Positions 1 to 12,513 are shown, counted from the first letter of the stretch. The stretch is 64,000 bases of DNA from Rhododendron vialii (GCF_030253575.1 NC_080561.1:1678001-1742000); one strand, 5' to 3'. The notes: generated by a model not told the origin, from the letters alone. Translations and numbers: made by a program.

Positions 1-2105
1 GGGAGTCAAACTAGTTTAATTAGAAAGTAGGTTAGACGAGCTTTTTAACATTTCAAACCACGTGCGAATCGGAGTTCAGGAGTGTCCATGCCAAGATCAC
101 AAAGTTTGGTCGGTTTAGAAATTTTGATTATGCGCCCGGGGAGCAAAGAAATGCGCTTGAGGCGCATAGAATTGCTCCTGGGGTGCTCAAAGCTCCACAA
201 TTTCCTCAAACTTTGCGGGGTTTGTATCGGACACTCCCGAACTCCGTTTCTTGCATGGTTAGAACCATTAAAAAGCTTATTAAGTCTACTTTACAAAATG
301 GTATGACCAATTTACCTTTAATGAGTCAAAAACTATATCATCTCGGTAAAACACATGCATCTTCCTCTTTTTAAATCAAATAAAGACCTATTAAGTATCG
401 ATAAAGAGAACTTTCAATTTACTGAAAGATGGTGGAATCCAACTATCCAAATAATAATGTTTAGTTCATAAAAATTGGGTAGTAAGTAGACCACTACATC
501 TTAGGCGAATGTTGATGATCGATTAAGTAGTTTTGTATGCTTCAATGAAATGCAGAAAGCCTTATGAACTCTCCAAAACTCCTAAGAAATGAACTAATAC
601 CTTAAAACAAGGAATGTAAGTACCAAATGGAACATTGAATGAGTGGAAGGGCATGGAAACTTGTTTTAGCCGAAGTGGCTCTGACGATATTTTAATTGGC
701 CTACTTTCGACCAACTATTTGTAACCTAAATTCTATTATTTTTAAGGTTCAACTCCATCATCTTTTAGTACTTTGAATATCTTCTGTATCGATATAAAAT
801 AGGTTTCAATCCGGTTTAAAGTTAGGGTGATTCAAGGATTTTTCCGCAATATTTTCTTTTTCGCCTTCTTGACCGTAAAATCGTCATATCTATTGATTTA
901 CAAATATTTTGCGAGTCAAACTAATTTAATTAGATAGTAGGTGAGAAGAGCTTTTTAACATTTCAAATCACGTGCGAATCGAAGTTCGGGAGTGTCCGTA
1001 CCAAGACGGCAAAGTTTGGATGGTTTTGAAATTTTTATGATGCGCCCGGGGAGCAATGAAATGCGCCTGGGCACACAAAGCTCCACAATTTCCTCAAACT
1101 TTGCGGGTACGTCCCAGACACTCCCGAACTCCATTTTTCGCAAGGCTAGAACCGTTAAAAACTTTATTGAGTCTACTTTTCAACCCAAGTAGTTTGAATT
1201 TATAAATTTTTTTTATATAAAATGGTATGACCAATTTACCCTCAATGATTCGAAAACTAAATCATTTCGGTAAAACACTTGCATCTTCCTCATTTTAAAT
1301 CAAATAAAGACCTATAAAATATCGATGAAGAGAACTTTCTATTTACTAAAAGATGGTGGAATCCAACCATCAAAATAATAATGTTTAGTTCATGAAAATT
1401 AGGTATTAAGTGGACCACTACTTCTTTGGCGAATGTTGATGATCGATTAAGGAGTTTTGTATGCTTCAATGAAGTGCGGAAAGCCTTTTGAACTCTCTAG
1501 AACTCCTAAGTAATGAACTAATACCTTAAAACAAGGAATGCAAGTACCGAATGGAACATAGAATGAGTGGATGGGCACAAAAACTTGTTTCAGCCGAAGT
1601 GGCTCCAACGATATTTGAATTGGCATACTTTTGGCCAACTATTCGTAACCCCAAATATATTATTTTTATGGTTCAATTCTTTCATATTTTAGTACTTTGA
1701 ATATCCTCTGTATCAATATAAAATAGGTTTCAATACGGTTTTAAGGTAGGGTGATTCAAGGATTTTTCAAAAATATTTTTATTTTCGCCTTATTGACATT
1801 AAAATCGTCATATCTCTTGATTTGCAAATAATTTGGGAGTCAAACTAATTTAATTAGAAAGTAGGTTAGATAAGCTTTTTAACATTTTAAACCACGTGCG
1901 AATCGGAGTTCGGGAGTGTCCGTGCCAGGACCGCAAAGTTTGGTCGGTTTTTAAATTTTGATGATGCGCCCGGGGAGTAATTAAATGCGCCTGGGGCGCA
2001 TAGATTTTCTCCTGGGGCACACAAAGCTCCACAATTTGCTCTAACTTTGTGGGTTTGTCTCGGACACTCCTGAACTCCGTTTTTGCAAGGTTAGAACCGT
2101 TAAAT
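1..2105. repeat. Tandem array of ~0.9-kb repeat R (three units)
   Basis: Three direct copies of one non-coding unit begin with G(G/C)GAGTCAAACTA at about 1, 911 and 1835, a period of 910-924 bp. Each carries the same landmarks in order: AGAAAGTAGG, CACGTGCGAATC, a GC-rich core of GCGCC(C/T)GGGG, ACTCC(C/T)GAACTCC, a promoterless AT-rich part, and TTTTAGTACTTTGAATA. The third unit is cut near 2105, where it joins kinase-gene 3' flank. Short ORFs inside are not conserved between units. The same unit occurs singly through 15.3-48.5 kb. Confidence 0.85.
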
Positions 2106-3040
2106 CGTGCCTGAATTGGATCGATCCGGAAGGGTAGCAACTTGCATGGCTCCATGTCATCCCAAAATATCTTTAGGCTTGGATTCGTACATGTACAGTG
2201 CATTATGCAACATCTCATGTAGACTACTGGTCTAATAACTTTTTTTTTTTTTTTTTTTTTGAAAGGCGAAAAATTTATTAATCTTTGGAAACAAATTACA
2301 AAGATTAAAAGGAACCTAGACAGCTTCAAGCTGGAGCAAGAGAAAACCCACAAGGGGAAACAACAACTCCAACAATCACAAGCCAACAAGGACTCCAAGG
2401 GAAAACGATAACACACCAAAGTTGGTAAGAAACTGGTCTAATAACTTGTTTAAACCTAAAAACCTGCCCAAAATGCTTAATCACTTGAAACTAGCCTTGT
2501 GAAATAAAATGCTAGCTTCGAATGATACCCAGCAACTACGAATACTTAACCGAATGATGATGTTGTGCTTGACCTCCAATCCTTTATGGCGGAGCGTATT
2601 GTATGGTTTTGAATAAGAACTTTATGCTTCAACCTAAGCTTTGTTACAGGCGATAAACCATATCTCTCAAGCCATGCTTTGATGGCACTGTGCTCGTATG
2701 TAAAACCATCAGCGGCAATGTTAGGATCCTACATTACTACCTGAATTAGCCATGGCATAATGCACAAAGAAACTTAGACAATGAGATGCAGCCAATGTAA
2801 GGCTGTGTTTGGATCGGTTTTGTGAAGGGAATGTAACAGGCAAGCAAACCAGAACATAACAAACTAAAGGGCTACCCAACGTATGAGACTCTCTTACTGC
2901 AGGTCTGGGAAGGGTTGGACTTACGCAACTTTATCTCTGCAAGATTGATTTGTTTGGTTCCCCTAGCTATCATTTTCCTATCCGTAAGTGATCCCTCCAC
3001 AAAAACCATGATCCATACACGGAGAGCCGAATACTAGAAA
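2106..3040 (-). pseudogene. Relic of the USP-kinase-U-box gene: U-box exon and 3' flank
   Basis: This stretch matches the 3' end and flank of the intact kinase gene at 48.5-49.2 kb. The last exon corresponds to 2546-2740 on the minus strand and ends with the same TTCGGTTAA-type stop. The U-box start, EVMEDP in the intact gene, reads here with an in-frame TAG in place of the second Glu, so it cannot encode the domain. No kinase, coiled-coil or USP exon follows upstream; similarity fades near 3040 inside the last intron. A LINE tail is inserted at 2242-2431. It joins repeat R directly at about 2105, as the other two kinase copies do, so R is the ancestral 3' neighbour of this gene family. Confidence 0.75.
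2242..2431 (-). mobile_element. 5'-truncated LINE tail with 16-bp target duplication
   Basis: A run of about 19 T starts the insert, followed by sequence whose reverse complement reads like a LINE 3' UTR ending in poly(A). It is flanked by identical 16-bp direct repeats ACTGGTCTAATAACTT at 2226-2241 and 2432-2447. Poly(A) plus a long target duplication is the hallmark of target-primed reverse transcription. It lies in the 3' flank of the kinase relic; neither other kinase copy has it at this site, which supports a recent insertion. Confidence 0.85.
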
Positions 3041-3306
3041 TAAGTAAATCAACTAGCTAAACTATAGTCCAAAACTAAAAGAGTGTTGTATGCAAAAGGC
3101 AACAAAAGCAGCACCCAACTGGGTGTTGTAATTTAGGAACGAATGATTGCTCCACTAGAGTAGCTAAAATGTGTGTGACACAAATATCTTTAAATTTTTG
3201 GGCTTAGTAAACAAGATGGATGTATATTCAATAAACATAGAGTCATGAGGTCCCCACCCCTCACTTCCCCCATCTCTTTGTTGGATCATAAACATGATTT
3301 AGTTCT

Positions 3307-3438
3307 GGGAAAATGATGGCCAATTACGTGTTTTGATAATTAATATCCGTCAAGGACATTTTCAGCTTTAACAAATGTTATCAACATGTCCTTGACGGAT
3401 ATTAATTATCAAAACATGTCCTAGGCCGTCATTTTTCC
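3307..3438. mobile_element. 132-bp foldback MITE with perfect 9-bp TSD
   Basis: The element starts GGGAAAATGATGGCC and ends GGCCGTCATTTTTCC. Positions 3311-3359 pair with 3386-3435 around a loop of about 26 nt, so nearly the whole element is one hairpin. Identical 9-bp direct repeats TTTAGTTCT lie at 3298-3306 and 3439-3447. A 9-bp TSD fits Mutator-type MITEs. Confidence 0.85.
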
Positions 3439-4364
3439 TTTAGTTCTTGATCCAATATATTTTGAAAGCCCAAGAGAAAAGCCCAAATAAAAAGATATTT
3501 TTGGAGGAGTCTTAATATCGAGCTTCTAGAAGAAGCTCTTTATCAAAATATCTAGATTTTTTAGGGCACATGTATAGTAGAATTCTCTATAAGAAATATT
3601 TTTAGACTAGAATCATCCATAGAGCAGTATAAATAGGGGAGAGTTCTAGTCATTTTGTACCAAGCCAAAAAATATTTGAGTTCTATAATGCAAATACCCC
3701 TTCCTCCATCTTTGTCTTAAAGATTTCTTCCTATTAATCTCGCTTGGGGAAGGAGAAGATGAATACAATTCCAACGCACGATGACGAACTCACTTAGGGG
3801 AGGAGAAGATGCTGCTTCTTCTTGGGTGGAATGGAGAGATTAAGCTACAATGGAACAGATCGAGAGATGAAGTGAGAGAGGAAGAAATTGAGGTGGGGGA
3901 GAAGAGGTCGAAGGAAAGCAAAAGCAAAACCCTACCTCTGTTGTTTCTCTTGAAGGGTGTATGTACGAATGAGAATAAAGGGTTGAAATGAAAACGGTGG
4001 GTGGGATTGGGGATTTAGGGTTTATTTCATTCGTAATAGTCATTTTAGGTGGCCCTCTCCATGTATTGAAAATCTCTTTTCTCCTTTTTATATCTAGATG
4101 AATTTCATAAAAACTTATCCATGAGTTGAGAATTCTTTGCCCCTCTTGCCACTAAACAACAATTCCCCCTTTCAAAAATACCTAGGGGGAGGGATTACTC
4201 AAATGGTCCATACTCTATTAACTTACTCGATTTTAACCTGAAGTCTCAAGAATTCATGTTTTTGCTGCCTGGGGACGTAGGACAAGGCCATAAGGTTTGA
4301 TGGCGAGTAGGTCCCCAAAGAAGAAACCAATACGCGAGGAGTTTATTGGGGCGGTAGAGGTGGT
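3439..4364. other. Non-coding stretch, no gene recognised
   Basis: Contains a TATAAATA motif near 3628 followed by a possible LTR-like leader, and a purine-rich stretch at 3740-3960 with overlapping short ORFs on both strands. Neither ORF resembles a known family, and I see no splice pattern linking them to anything. Confidence 0.5.
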
Positions 4365-5015
4365 CTTTATTGAGACATTGGAGACCTTGAGAGAGAGATG
4401 ACCGGTGGGATCAAAATAGAAATCTTCCAAAAGGATGGTGCGACGAGAGTCTAAGGAGATCGTTATCGTTTTGATGTCCCCAATTGTTGGGGTAAGTTGG
4501 ACAACGATCGTTTTGATGTCCCCAATTGTTGAGGTAAGTTGGACAACGAGGAAGAAGAAGAGGATGAGGAAACGAAGATAGTGTCAGGAAAGATAATTTG
4601 AGGCATTCTTTTAGGTGATATCTCTAAAATGGGATTGCCGATCAAAAAATTCTATATGAACTCTTTTGATCTTTTATGATTAGTGAAATTTTTCTTCCTC
4701 GTTAACAAAAAATTTGTAGAATAGGATCACGGTGTTGCAAAGGGAGGAAAAACAAGGGGTGGCAATCGGGCTGGAGATTAGTAAGGAATGAAAGGGCATG
4801 AGAGATGCAAGACTTGGAGAAATACCAACGGTTATATAATCCTAGGAGGGCTCAAAAAAAATGTATCAAGCTATAAAAGTCAGAATTAGCCTTATTTTGC
4901 GCTTCTAAATACTGACTTTTACATCTTTTTTGTTTTTTTCTATTGTTAAAAAGAAGCTGTAAAGGTCGGGATTTAAAAGCGCAAAACAAGGTTGCCCCAA
5001 TAAAAACACTATATT
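4365..5015. repeat. Dispersed repeat D, copy 1, with terminal hairpin
   Basis: About 650 bp matching 13725-14390 in the same orientation with many point differences. Both start GAGACATTGGAGACCTTGAGA and end with an AT-rich foldback. Here the foldback is about 4878-5000: GCCTTATTTTGCGCTTCTAA pairs with the later TTAAAAGCGCAAAACAAGG. Copy 1 also holds a 43-bp tandem duplication at about 4468-4553 that copy 2 lacks. No protein is supported. Confidence 0.75.
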
Positions 5016-5245
5016 TTTCGTATCATTGACCCTTTTTGTAAAGATGGAGAAAAAAAAAATAGATGTGAAACTTTTTCACTCACCTTCGTTTACGATTTCG
5101 AAAACTGTTCTCCACAATAGGCATGACGGACGTGCCTTGCATGTCATGATTCACCTAGTTTGACAAAAAAGTTTGCATTTGGCCTCTGACAAAGGAAGTT
5201 AAAGAGTAATTGTAGAAGCCTTGGGAAAGTTTCTGTATTTGTCAA

Positions 5246-5568
5246 GGGGCGACTATTCGCAATCCCATATTTTCTCCCCTAACCCACTATATTTTAGTAC
5301 ATAGTTGTTGAAAATCATACATAATATTTCGGTAAATAGCTGTTGAAAACAAGATTATATTTCGGTAACTACATGTCGAAAATATGTTCAACATTCGGTA
5401 AACAACTGCCGAACATATATTTTCGGTAAATAACTGTTGAAAAAAATATTATATTTCGGTAATTGGATGCTGAAAATGTATCTCAATTTCGGTAACTAAC
5501 TGTCGAGTACAATTGAAAATTTTTAACGGGGCTAAGGGAGAAAATACGGGGCTGCGAATAGTCGCCCC
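5246..5568. mobile_element. MITE, GGGGCGACTATTCGCA type (copy 1)
   Basis: Starts GGGGCGACTATTCGCA and ends TGCGAATAGTCGCCCC, a perfect terminal inverted repeat of about 16 bp. The 8-bp TTTGTCAA lies on both sides (5238-5245 and 5570-5577), with one extra C at the right end. Internally it has degenerate subrepeats around TTTCGGTAA and CTGTYGAA. A sister copy is at 9481-9804. TSD length suits hAT (8 bp) or MULE (9 bp with one mismatch). Confidence 0.8.
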
Positions 5569-5579
5569 CTTTGTCAAAA

Positions 5580-6068
5580 GTGAGGTCAAGGTAATTTACA
5601 CATTTTTATCTTTTCGAATTCATAGTCACAAGTCGACCCATAACCTACCCAAGTAAGATGAACCAATTTAGAAGTTTTGGTGGATGATGACGGACAATTA
5701 AATCATAATCTAACCATGTAGTTAGGCGGTGTAGCATCAAAAGAATAATTCATAGTGCAAAATCTAAATGATAAGAATTGGGTCTCAAAGCAAAATAATT
5801 CGTAACAATACACTTGGTGGCTCTTCATAAAGGCAACTTTACATTAGCACACAAGAAAAACAAAATCCAAAAAACATAGAGAATGATAATGCCAAAACTC
5901 AATTGGACAAAAGGCTTGTACCAAGACTTTTACGCACTTGAGTTTTAGCACCAACAAAAACAGTTTTGGCATTATCATTACCCGAAAAGAGAAGCAAAAC
6001 TATTACAAACACTAATGCAAACAAACTATATAAACACCTTGACCATCATCAACGTCATTTGTGATGTC
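5580..6068. other. 3' flank of the NPF gene
   Basis: AT-rich non-coding sequence downstream of the NPF stop codon. It contains an inverted repeat around GCCAAAACTCAA (about 5890) and TTTTGGCATTATCATT (about 5963), which could form a terminator-like or MITE-like stem. No gene is visible. Confidence 0.4.
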
Positions 6069-9000
6069 TCACTCCTGTACTTCAATGTCTTCTAAGTCCG
6101 TGTTATCCGCATTCGTAACCCTACTATTTGTTGGACCTCTATGTTCCTGAACTATTGGCTTGTACTTGTACCTCTTAGCAACATACAAATAGACAAGGAA
6201 ATTGAGGAAGCTCAGTAAGGAAAGCAACCAGTAAAAGAGATTAAGGTGGTTCGTATTAATATTATTTCCTGCCAACCACCCTCTACTCTTAGTTATTCCC
6301 TTGGTTGCACTATTGACTATATTAACAATGATGGTGCTCAAGAAATACCCAAGTGCCATGGAGCACCAAAGGAAGCAAGTAGAGATGGACTTGATCCCTT
6401 TTGGTGCTTGTGAGTAAAAAAACTCAAGAAGTCCGATGAACGAAAACAAGTCGGCAATACCAAATATGAAGAACTGAAACGATAGCCAGAAGACGCTAAT
6501 TGGTAGCGGTTGGATCACTGGAATCGCGTCGAGCATGTTTTGCTTTCGTGCAACTTGTTTTCGCTTTACTTCAATGAGTCCTGCTACTGCCATAGACAAA
6601 CAAGAGAGGACTAGGCCGACACCAATTCGTTGGAGGTGAGTCACACCGGTGGGGTGCCCGGTGATTCTACGGGCAAAGGGTACAAAGAAACGATCATAAA
6701 TGGGGACAAGGCCGAGGAGGAATATGATAGGGATGATGGCAAGGGAAGCCGGGGGTATGTGAAAATGTTTGGTGAGCCTTGTGTCCATGGTTACGGCTTG
6801 TTGGATGGAGAAAGTTTGGAGTTGAGCCAGGCAAAGAGTCATAACAATTGCACAACAAAATATTGGAAGTACACCTAGGATAATTTTTGCATTTTCCACT
6901 TGAGTCACCCTGCAAATTTTCCACGGATTTGGTTTACCATCTTGGGTGATTGGTGTGACTTGGATGGCTGCTTTGTCAAGGAACCTACAGAATTTCATAA
7001 ACAACTTTTTCAGGTGCAACTACAACATTGTTTAAGATAAATTCAGTACTTGTACCTTGGAAATGCTATCTATCAAATGTTTTACAAATCATTCCATATA
7101 TTATATATCTTCCTTTTATCAAGGTTTTAAATATCGGGCATTAATGGGTTTTAGCTTTCTGATATCCTAACACCCCGATACATAGGTGAGATGAAAAATC
7201 ACTTGTGTATCATCCGATTCCGATTGATCAACTCCATAGTTTCTGGACTTTGATTTGAGTAAAAATGAAAAAAAGGATAATTACTTGTAAACATCTCTGT
7301 GAGGTAGAAACTCTGTTTCTATTGCAGCTTCCTTATCTCTATTAATTTCATACAACTCTTCCGGATCCTCGGGTAGGTGAAGATTTCTGTTGCAAAAAGC
7401 AACTATGTATACCTACAAAAAGACACAAACAGTACAATTAATTCATTGTATATCTACATGTTACATGTTACTACATCTATGTGAATACATTAAATCACAA
7501 GCTCAACTACACAATCTATAAATTGCTAATAGCTAGCGAACATTTTTATATTTTACGAGGCCAACACTCATCTTAAAAATGGTACTGTGCATGCTGCCAA
7601 CAACGAATTATGCAATTGAGTTCAAGATCTATTTTGTATTGGTAGACTTAGTTTTTCATGTGAGCGGATGAGGCAGAATAACCCGTGTATGATAAGCAGT
7701 ACTACTAGCTTTCAAAGACAGAAAGTTAAGTGTGAAAAGTAAATGCAAGGATATGTATGAGAATGGGATAGTGCACTTGATCTTATGATATGATGAGATT
7801 ATAGGCTAATTTGTACAGTACGTAGATATTCAGACCTGTATGATCTCAATGAGTGGATTACTTTTTTGAATAACTTGAACCCTGTATCGAGGCAATCCTG
7901 AAATAAATAAGAGAGCACCAATGACCATGCCAATGGATGAGATGCCAAATGCCCAATCCCAACCCTTATTGTCTTGGATCCAAACTATAAGCGTTAGACT
8001 AGCAACACTGCCGATGTTCCCGGATAACAAGAACCAGTTGAAGAAGCTGGACATTTGTCTGGCCTCTTTAGGGTCTTTCTCCTCAAATTGATCAGCACCA
8101 TGTGACGGCAATGAGGCTTTTATACCGGAACTTCCAATTGCCACCAAGTATAGTCCTCCAAAGAGGATTACGGCATCTTTGCCTCCTACTTTGGTGCAAT
8201 GTGCAGTTGGATCAAATAAGTTGCAAGGAGGTGGCTTGAGTTTGCTCGAGCGAGCTTGTATTGCTAGCAATCCAAGTCCCTATGGAGGTAATGAATGAGG
8301 AAGTTGTTAGTTATTGCACCTTTCTTCTATGAATCAATCCAAAAACCAGTCAAGAAAAATATGTGTACTGTATCATGTGTCTGCAATTGCAGAACACCAA
8401 TACTATGACACCAAGTTTAACCACAATGATTACCACAGTTACATTTGTATAATTGTCGTGACGCCCACATAAATTGTAAGGTTGTCACTTCACACGAGAG
8501 CTCAATGTTACACCTTTTCCGGTTGGATCATCATGTCTTCAGCTTTAGGAAAAGTTTCAAAATATTGTCTAAACCATTTGCCGAAGCCCTGCATTGGTAT
8601 AGTATCGATCATTTTGAAACGTAAATTTGTTGGCCGCCTCATTGACAGTTAGGCGATTTTGTTTGGCATTTGAAGGAAATTGAACTCGGGGGGCCTAATT
8701 GATGAAAATGTTTGGGTGTGGGTGTGGGCATTTAATTCGTTTCTTCATTCAAGGTGAGGTAAGCTATGGGACATTGGGCGAATCGCTTAGAGGTTTTATG
8801 ACATTTGCCCTTCTTAATTGTAGCCTAAAGCATTCTATTTTATCCTTCAAACTTTATCTAGACTCATAAAATGCATGAATTGACTAAGGGTTTTAAATGT
8901 TAGTGCTACCAACACATTTCATGAAAATTTTCCCTTCCTAGACCATGTGTGACAAAAAAAATTTCCCCACAAGTATTTTGGTTGGCTATAATTTCATCAC

Positions 9001-12000
9001 TATCCGAAACCATGAGACAATGGATTCAGATTCTCTTTCGGCCCCAAGATTGATGGGACCTATCTCTATGACCGGTACAGTTGAATGCATGTGGCCATAG
9101 TTGTCAAATCGAGAATCGAAAAGGCCCATTTGCGAATCGTGAATCGAATCAAATCGTGAATCGTTCCGATTTGGTCAAAATCTTGAAAATGCATAAAAAA
9201 TGTAGATTTCAAGTTTGAATAATTAAAAGTATTGTTTCATAAGATAAATAGATGATCTAGTGACACTAGTTGAAGTTTATTATACTCTGTTTTTTTATTT
9301 TTAACGGACTTTTATATACTAATGGACACCCCACTTTTCTGATAATAAAAAAAATGTACACCCCACTTCCTGGTGATATATACACACCACTAACAAATAT
9401 AATATATAATATGCACAGTTGTACACCACTAACTAGTGTATATAATATATCATATACACTCCACTAACTAATATAATATAGGGCGCCGCTATTCGCAGCC
9501 TTTTATTTTCTCCCATAGCCCACTACATTTCGGTAAATGGTTGTTGAAAATCATAAATAACATTTCGGTAAATTGCTATTGAAAACAAGATTATATTTCG
9601 GTAACTACATGTCGAAAATATGTTCAACTTTCGGTAAACAACTGTCGAACATACATTTTCGGTAAATATCTGTTGAAAAAAATATTATATTTCAGTAATT
9701 GGATGCTAAAAATATATCTCAATTTCGGTAACTAACTGTCGAGTATAATTGAAAATTTTTAACGGACTATGGAAGAAAATAGAGGGTTACGAATAGCAGC
9801 GCCCATAATATATAATATACACACCACTAACTAGTAATATAAATAAACTAATAAACACTCCAGTAAAAGTCAGTACCCTCACCGACTGGAACGAGGTGCA
9901 ATTCAGACAGCCATGTCGACGTCAAAAACTTCGAAGGAGCTTGAAGCTTCTCTACAAGGGCTCTGGTCTTCGTGTTCTTCAATGTTAGGGTTCTCTCCGG
10001 GTCAGACAAGAAATTCCGACCCCTCGCCTCCCAGAAATTTAAGGTATTTTGTGATTTATGTGTAGAAACCCAATCCAACCTGCCGGAAAACCCACTAATT
10101 CGAAAACGAGGTGAATCGTACGATTCTCACGATTCACCGATTCAAAAAACGATTCTGCGATTCTCACTTCGATTCTTACCTATTTGCGATTCATATAATC
10201 GATTTGAATCGTTTTATACCTGAATCGAACCGAATCGTATGATTTGAATCGGGAATCGTACGATTTCGATAACTATGGCCACCAAATTGACCAACCATGT
10301 AAAAATTAATATGATTAAACATGGATATTCACATGATATAATCACATTGTTAGTAAGAATTAACATTATGTGAATCTCATGATCTATTTATTTATGAAAA
10401 TTTTGATCCTAATCAGATAACTAACCGAGACCTATTAGATTGATTTTGCGCATAATAATCTACTCAGCTGACCACACAAATTAGACACTTATCAATGCGA
10501 GCACACACAAAATGACAAAGTACGTCAATTTTCAGAAAGAGACTAGAGAAGAAGCATTATTCTTGGATCATACTCTTTTTAAAATTCAAATTACCGAAGC
10601 ATGAAGATGCTACGAATATACATACCACAATCTCAAAACAAGCCGAAATGAGTACAGATTTGGGGCGGCCAATGAACATGTCGGCAAGGAAGGCAATGAG
10701 GATGGAGAGAATGTAACTGGTGCCCATGTAGTTCGTAATCTGGTTGGCTGAATTGGCTACATCAAAGTGCATCACCTCAGTCAAATATGTCACCAAGTTC
10801 GTTGCCAGTGCAATAGTCGCCATGTTCTCGAAACTGAATGTGGCTGCACCAATACGCAACGACCCCAATGACCGAAAACAACAATATTAGCCACGAGATA
10901 GATCTAGTAGAAGTCACCTTATAATCAGGGCATGTTTGTTAAGGTAGTTCAAAGTGTGTTTACGCAATCGTTATATGAAAAGGTTGTAAGTGGAATTTAG
11001 TTGTATGGATGTTTAGTGTTTGTTAGATTACAAGTGAATGAGTTCAAACAGAGCAAAAAAAATTGAGTCAGGGAAAAAGACTAAACCGAAAAAATCAACC
11101 GAGGCAGGGAAAAAGTTCAAACAGAGCAAAAAAAAATTGAGGTTAGACTACTTATTAAACAAACAGCAAAAATGTGTGGTGACATGCAGCAGTATATATT
11201 ATCATAAGTTTCTATAGTATAAATTGAGTCAAGTTTATGAAATACTCGTACATATTGATAGCAAAGCAAATGGCATTCCTCCATGTTTGCCCTTTATAGC
11301 TGGTCTGCCCTTCCAATCCACCTTACCCTCAATAATCTCACTTCTCTCCTGCAAGTTATAGACAAGCACATATTCATCACTATATACAAGAGTGTAACTG
11401 AATAGTAAGATCTGTCACAAAAAAAAAAAAAAACTGCAATTAAATTCTTTCTGGATGAGGTGGAAATCCCATGGTTTTTGCCGCCCATTGTGGGCTCTAC
11501 CGTGCATGCATTGTTATAATCTAAATCGTTAATCTTCTAGTGCCCGCAAAGTTGTATACCAAGTAAAAAATTAGCTTCATAGGACATCAATAATCAAATT
11601 TTGATTTATAAAATAAACGGTTATGAATAGTTTAACTTAAAAATTAGTTATAGAATCTGGTCGTGCATTTTAAAAATCAAAAATCAACTTTTGATTTAGT
11701 TATTGATTTCCGGTCAAGTTGATTTTTTGTGTGGATATGTTACTTTGCGAGCCCTATAAGATGAACGGTTTAGATTACTGCAGCAAACGCTTGGTAGGGT
11801 CCACAATGGGCGGTGGTGAAAAAGCCATGGTTTGCGGTTCATCTGGACAGAACTTAATCTCAAACTCAAAATATTGTTGTCTTTCAAATTAAACCTAAAG
11901 GAGTCAATGTATATGTAAATAGTACTCTTATAAACCTTGACTTTTTTTCATTTTGAACCTAGAAGAGTTACTAGATGTATGTGTATTAATCCTTACGACC

Positions 12001-12365
12001 CCTTCAAAATTCAATGTTTTTGCTCATAGTGAGATTTTGAAGCTTTTTTTAATTCACAACAGATTTGATTTAAGATATTTAATTTTATAGAAACAAATTC
12101 TAACTGAAAAATGAAGGTTGAAGAAAGACAAGGGCAGAGAGATGTGAGTTCATTTTTTAGTAAGGTCACGCTCTTCTGGTCGAAAAACAATGTTGGCAAA
12201 GGCATGTAGGTGTACAATTCCAGGCTTAGTACATTCACATAGACAATTAGATAGACGTGGGTTATTAATCAATCCAAAAGGGAAAATAGCATGAAACCAA
12301 AGGGGGGAATTGAAGTTTGTGTGTAAATGACATGAAATCAAATGAAGTACTAAAAAACGTACCAT
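6069..12365 (-). CDS. NPF (NRT1/PTR) family transporter, NPF4-like, six coding exons
   Basis: Exons on the minus strand: 12363-12365 (ATG only), 11252-11348, 10626-10843, 7836-8279, 7285-7412, 6069-6984. All introns are GT-AG, and the exons total 1806 nt in one frame, giving 601 residues, a usual size for this 12-TM plasma-membrane family. Diagnostic motifs are [10 protein letters not shown] near residue 10, [14 protein letters not shown] and [11 protein letters not shown] in exon 4, and FLDKAAIQ at about 298-305 across the exon 5/6 junction (codon split AA|G). NPF proteins import nitrate, peptides, hormones or other metabolites, usually with protons; the substrate cannot be read from sequence. 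The first Glu of the ExxE(K/R) motif is absent (FSFEN, residues 36-40), as in parts of the NPF4 clade. Subfamily NPF4 is inferred from memory of motifs. Intron 3 holds nested MITEs. The ATG-only first exon is the least certain part. Confidence 0.87.
9093..10277. mobile_element. TIR element rich in AATCG motifs, in NPF intron
   Basis: Left end GGCCATAGTTGTCAAATCG and the reverse complement of the right end, GGCCATAGTTATCGAAATCG, form terminal inverted repeats. Both subterminal regions are packed with GATTCG/CGAATC motifs. No clean target duplication was found. A second MITE (9481-9804) and a low-complexity CACCACTAACTA(G/A)TATAATATA tract lie inside it. It sits in the 2.3-kb NPF intron (8280-10625). 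Confidence 0.65.
9481..9804. mobile_element. MITE, GGGCG..CTATTCGCA type (copy 2), nested
   Basis: Sister of 5246-5568: starts GGGCGCCGCTATTCGCAGCC and ends GAATAGCAGCGCCC, with the same internal TTTCGGTAA subrepeats. The 8-bp ATAATATA lies directly on both sides (9473-9480, 9805-9812), although the surrounding TA-rich tract makes this less conclusive. It is inserted in the larger element at 9093-10277. Confidence 0.8.
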
Positions 12366-12498
12366 AGCTGCAAAATACAGGTCTTTGAACAAAACTGATC
12401 AAAGAGAAGTGTAGAGGGGAAAGAGAAGTGTAGAGGGGAAAGAATTAATGATGAAATGAAGGCTATGTTAGCTAGAGCTATATGTGGATGTGTGTGTG

Positions 12499-12513
12499 TA
12501 TATATATATATAG
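12499..12513 (-). promoter_or_regulatory. Putative TATA box of the NPF gene
   Basis: On the minus strand a TATATATATATA tract lies about 135 bp upstream of the proposed ATG at 12365. A pyrimidine-rich leader with two copies of CCCCTCTACACTTCTCTTT follows. This would place the start of transcription near 12470 with a leader of about 105 nt before the first donor site (GTACGT). The position is inferred from spacing only. Confidence 0.45.

Noticed and set aside
3278..3720. Solo LTR suggested by TTGGATCATAAAC and TATAAATA
   Set aside because: No matching end, target duplication or second LTR was found.
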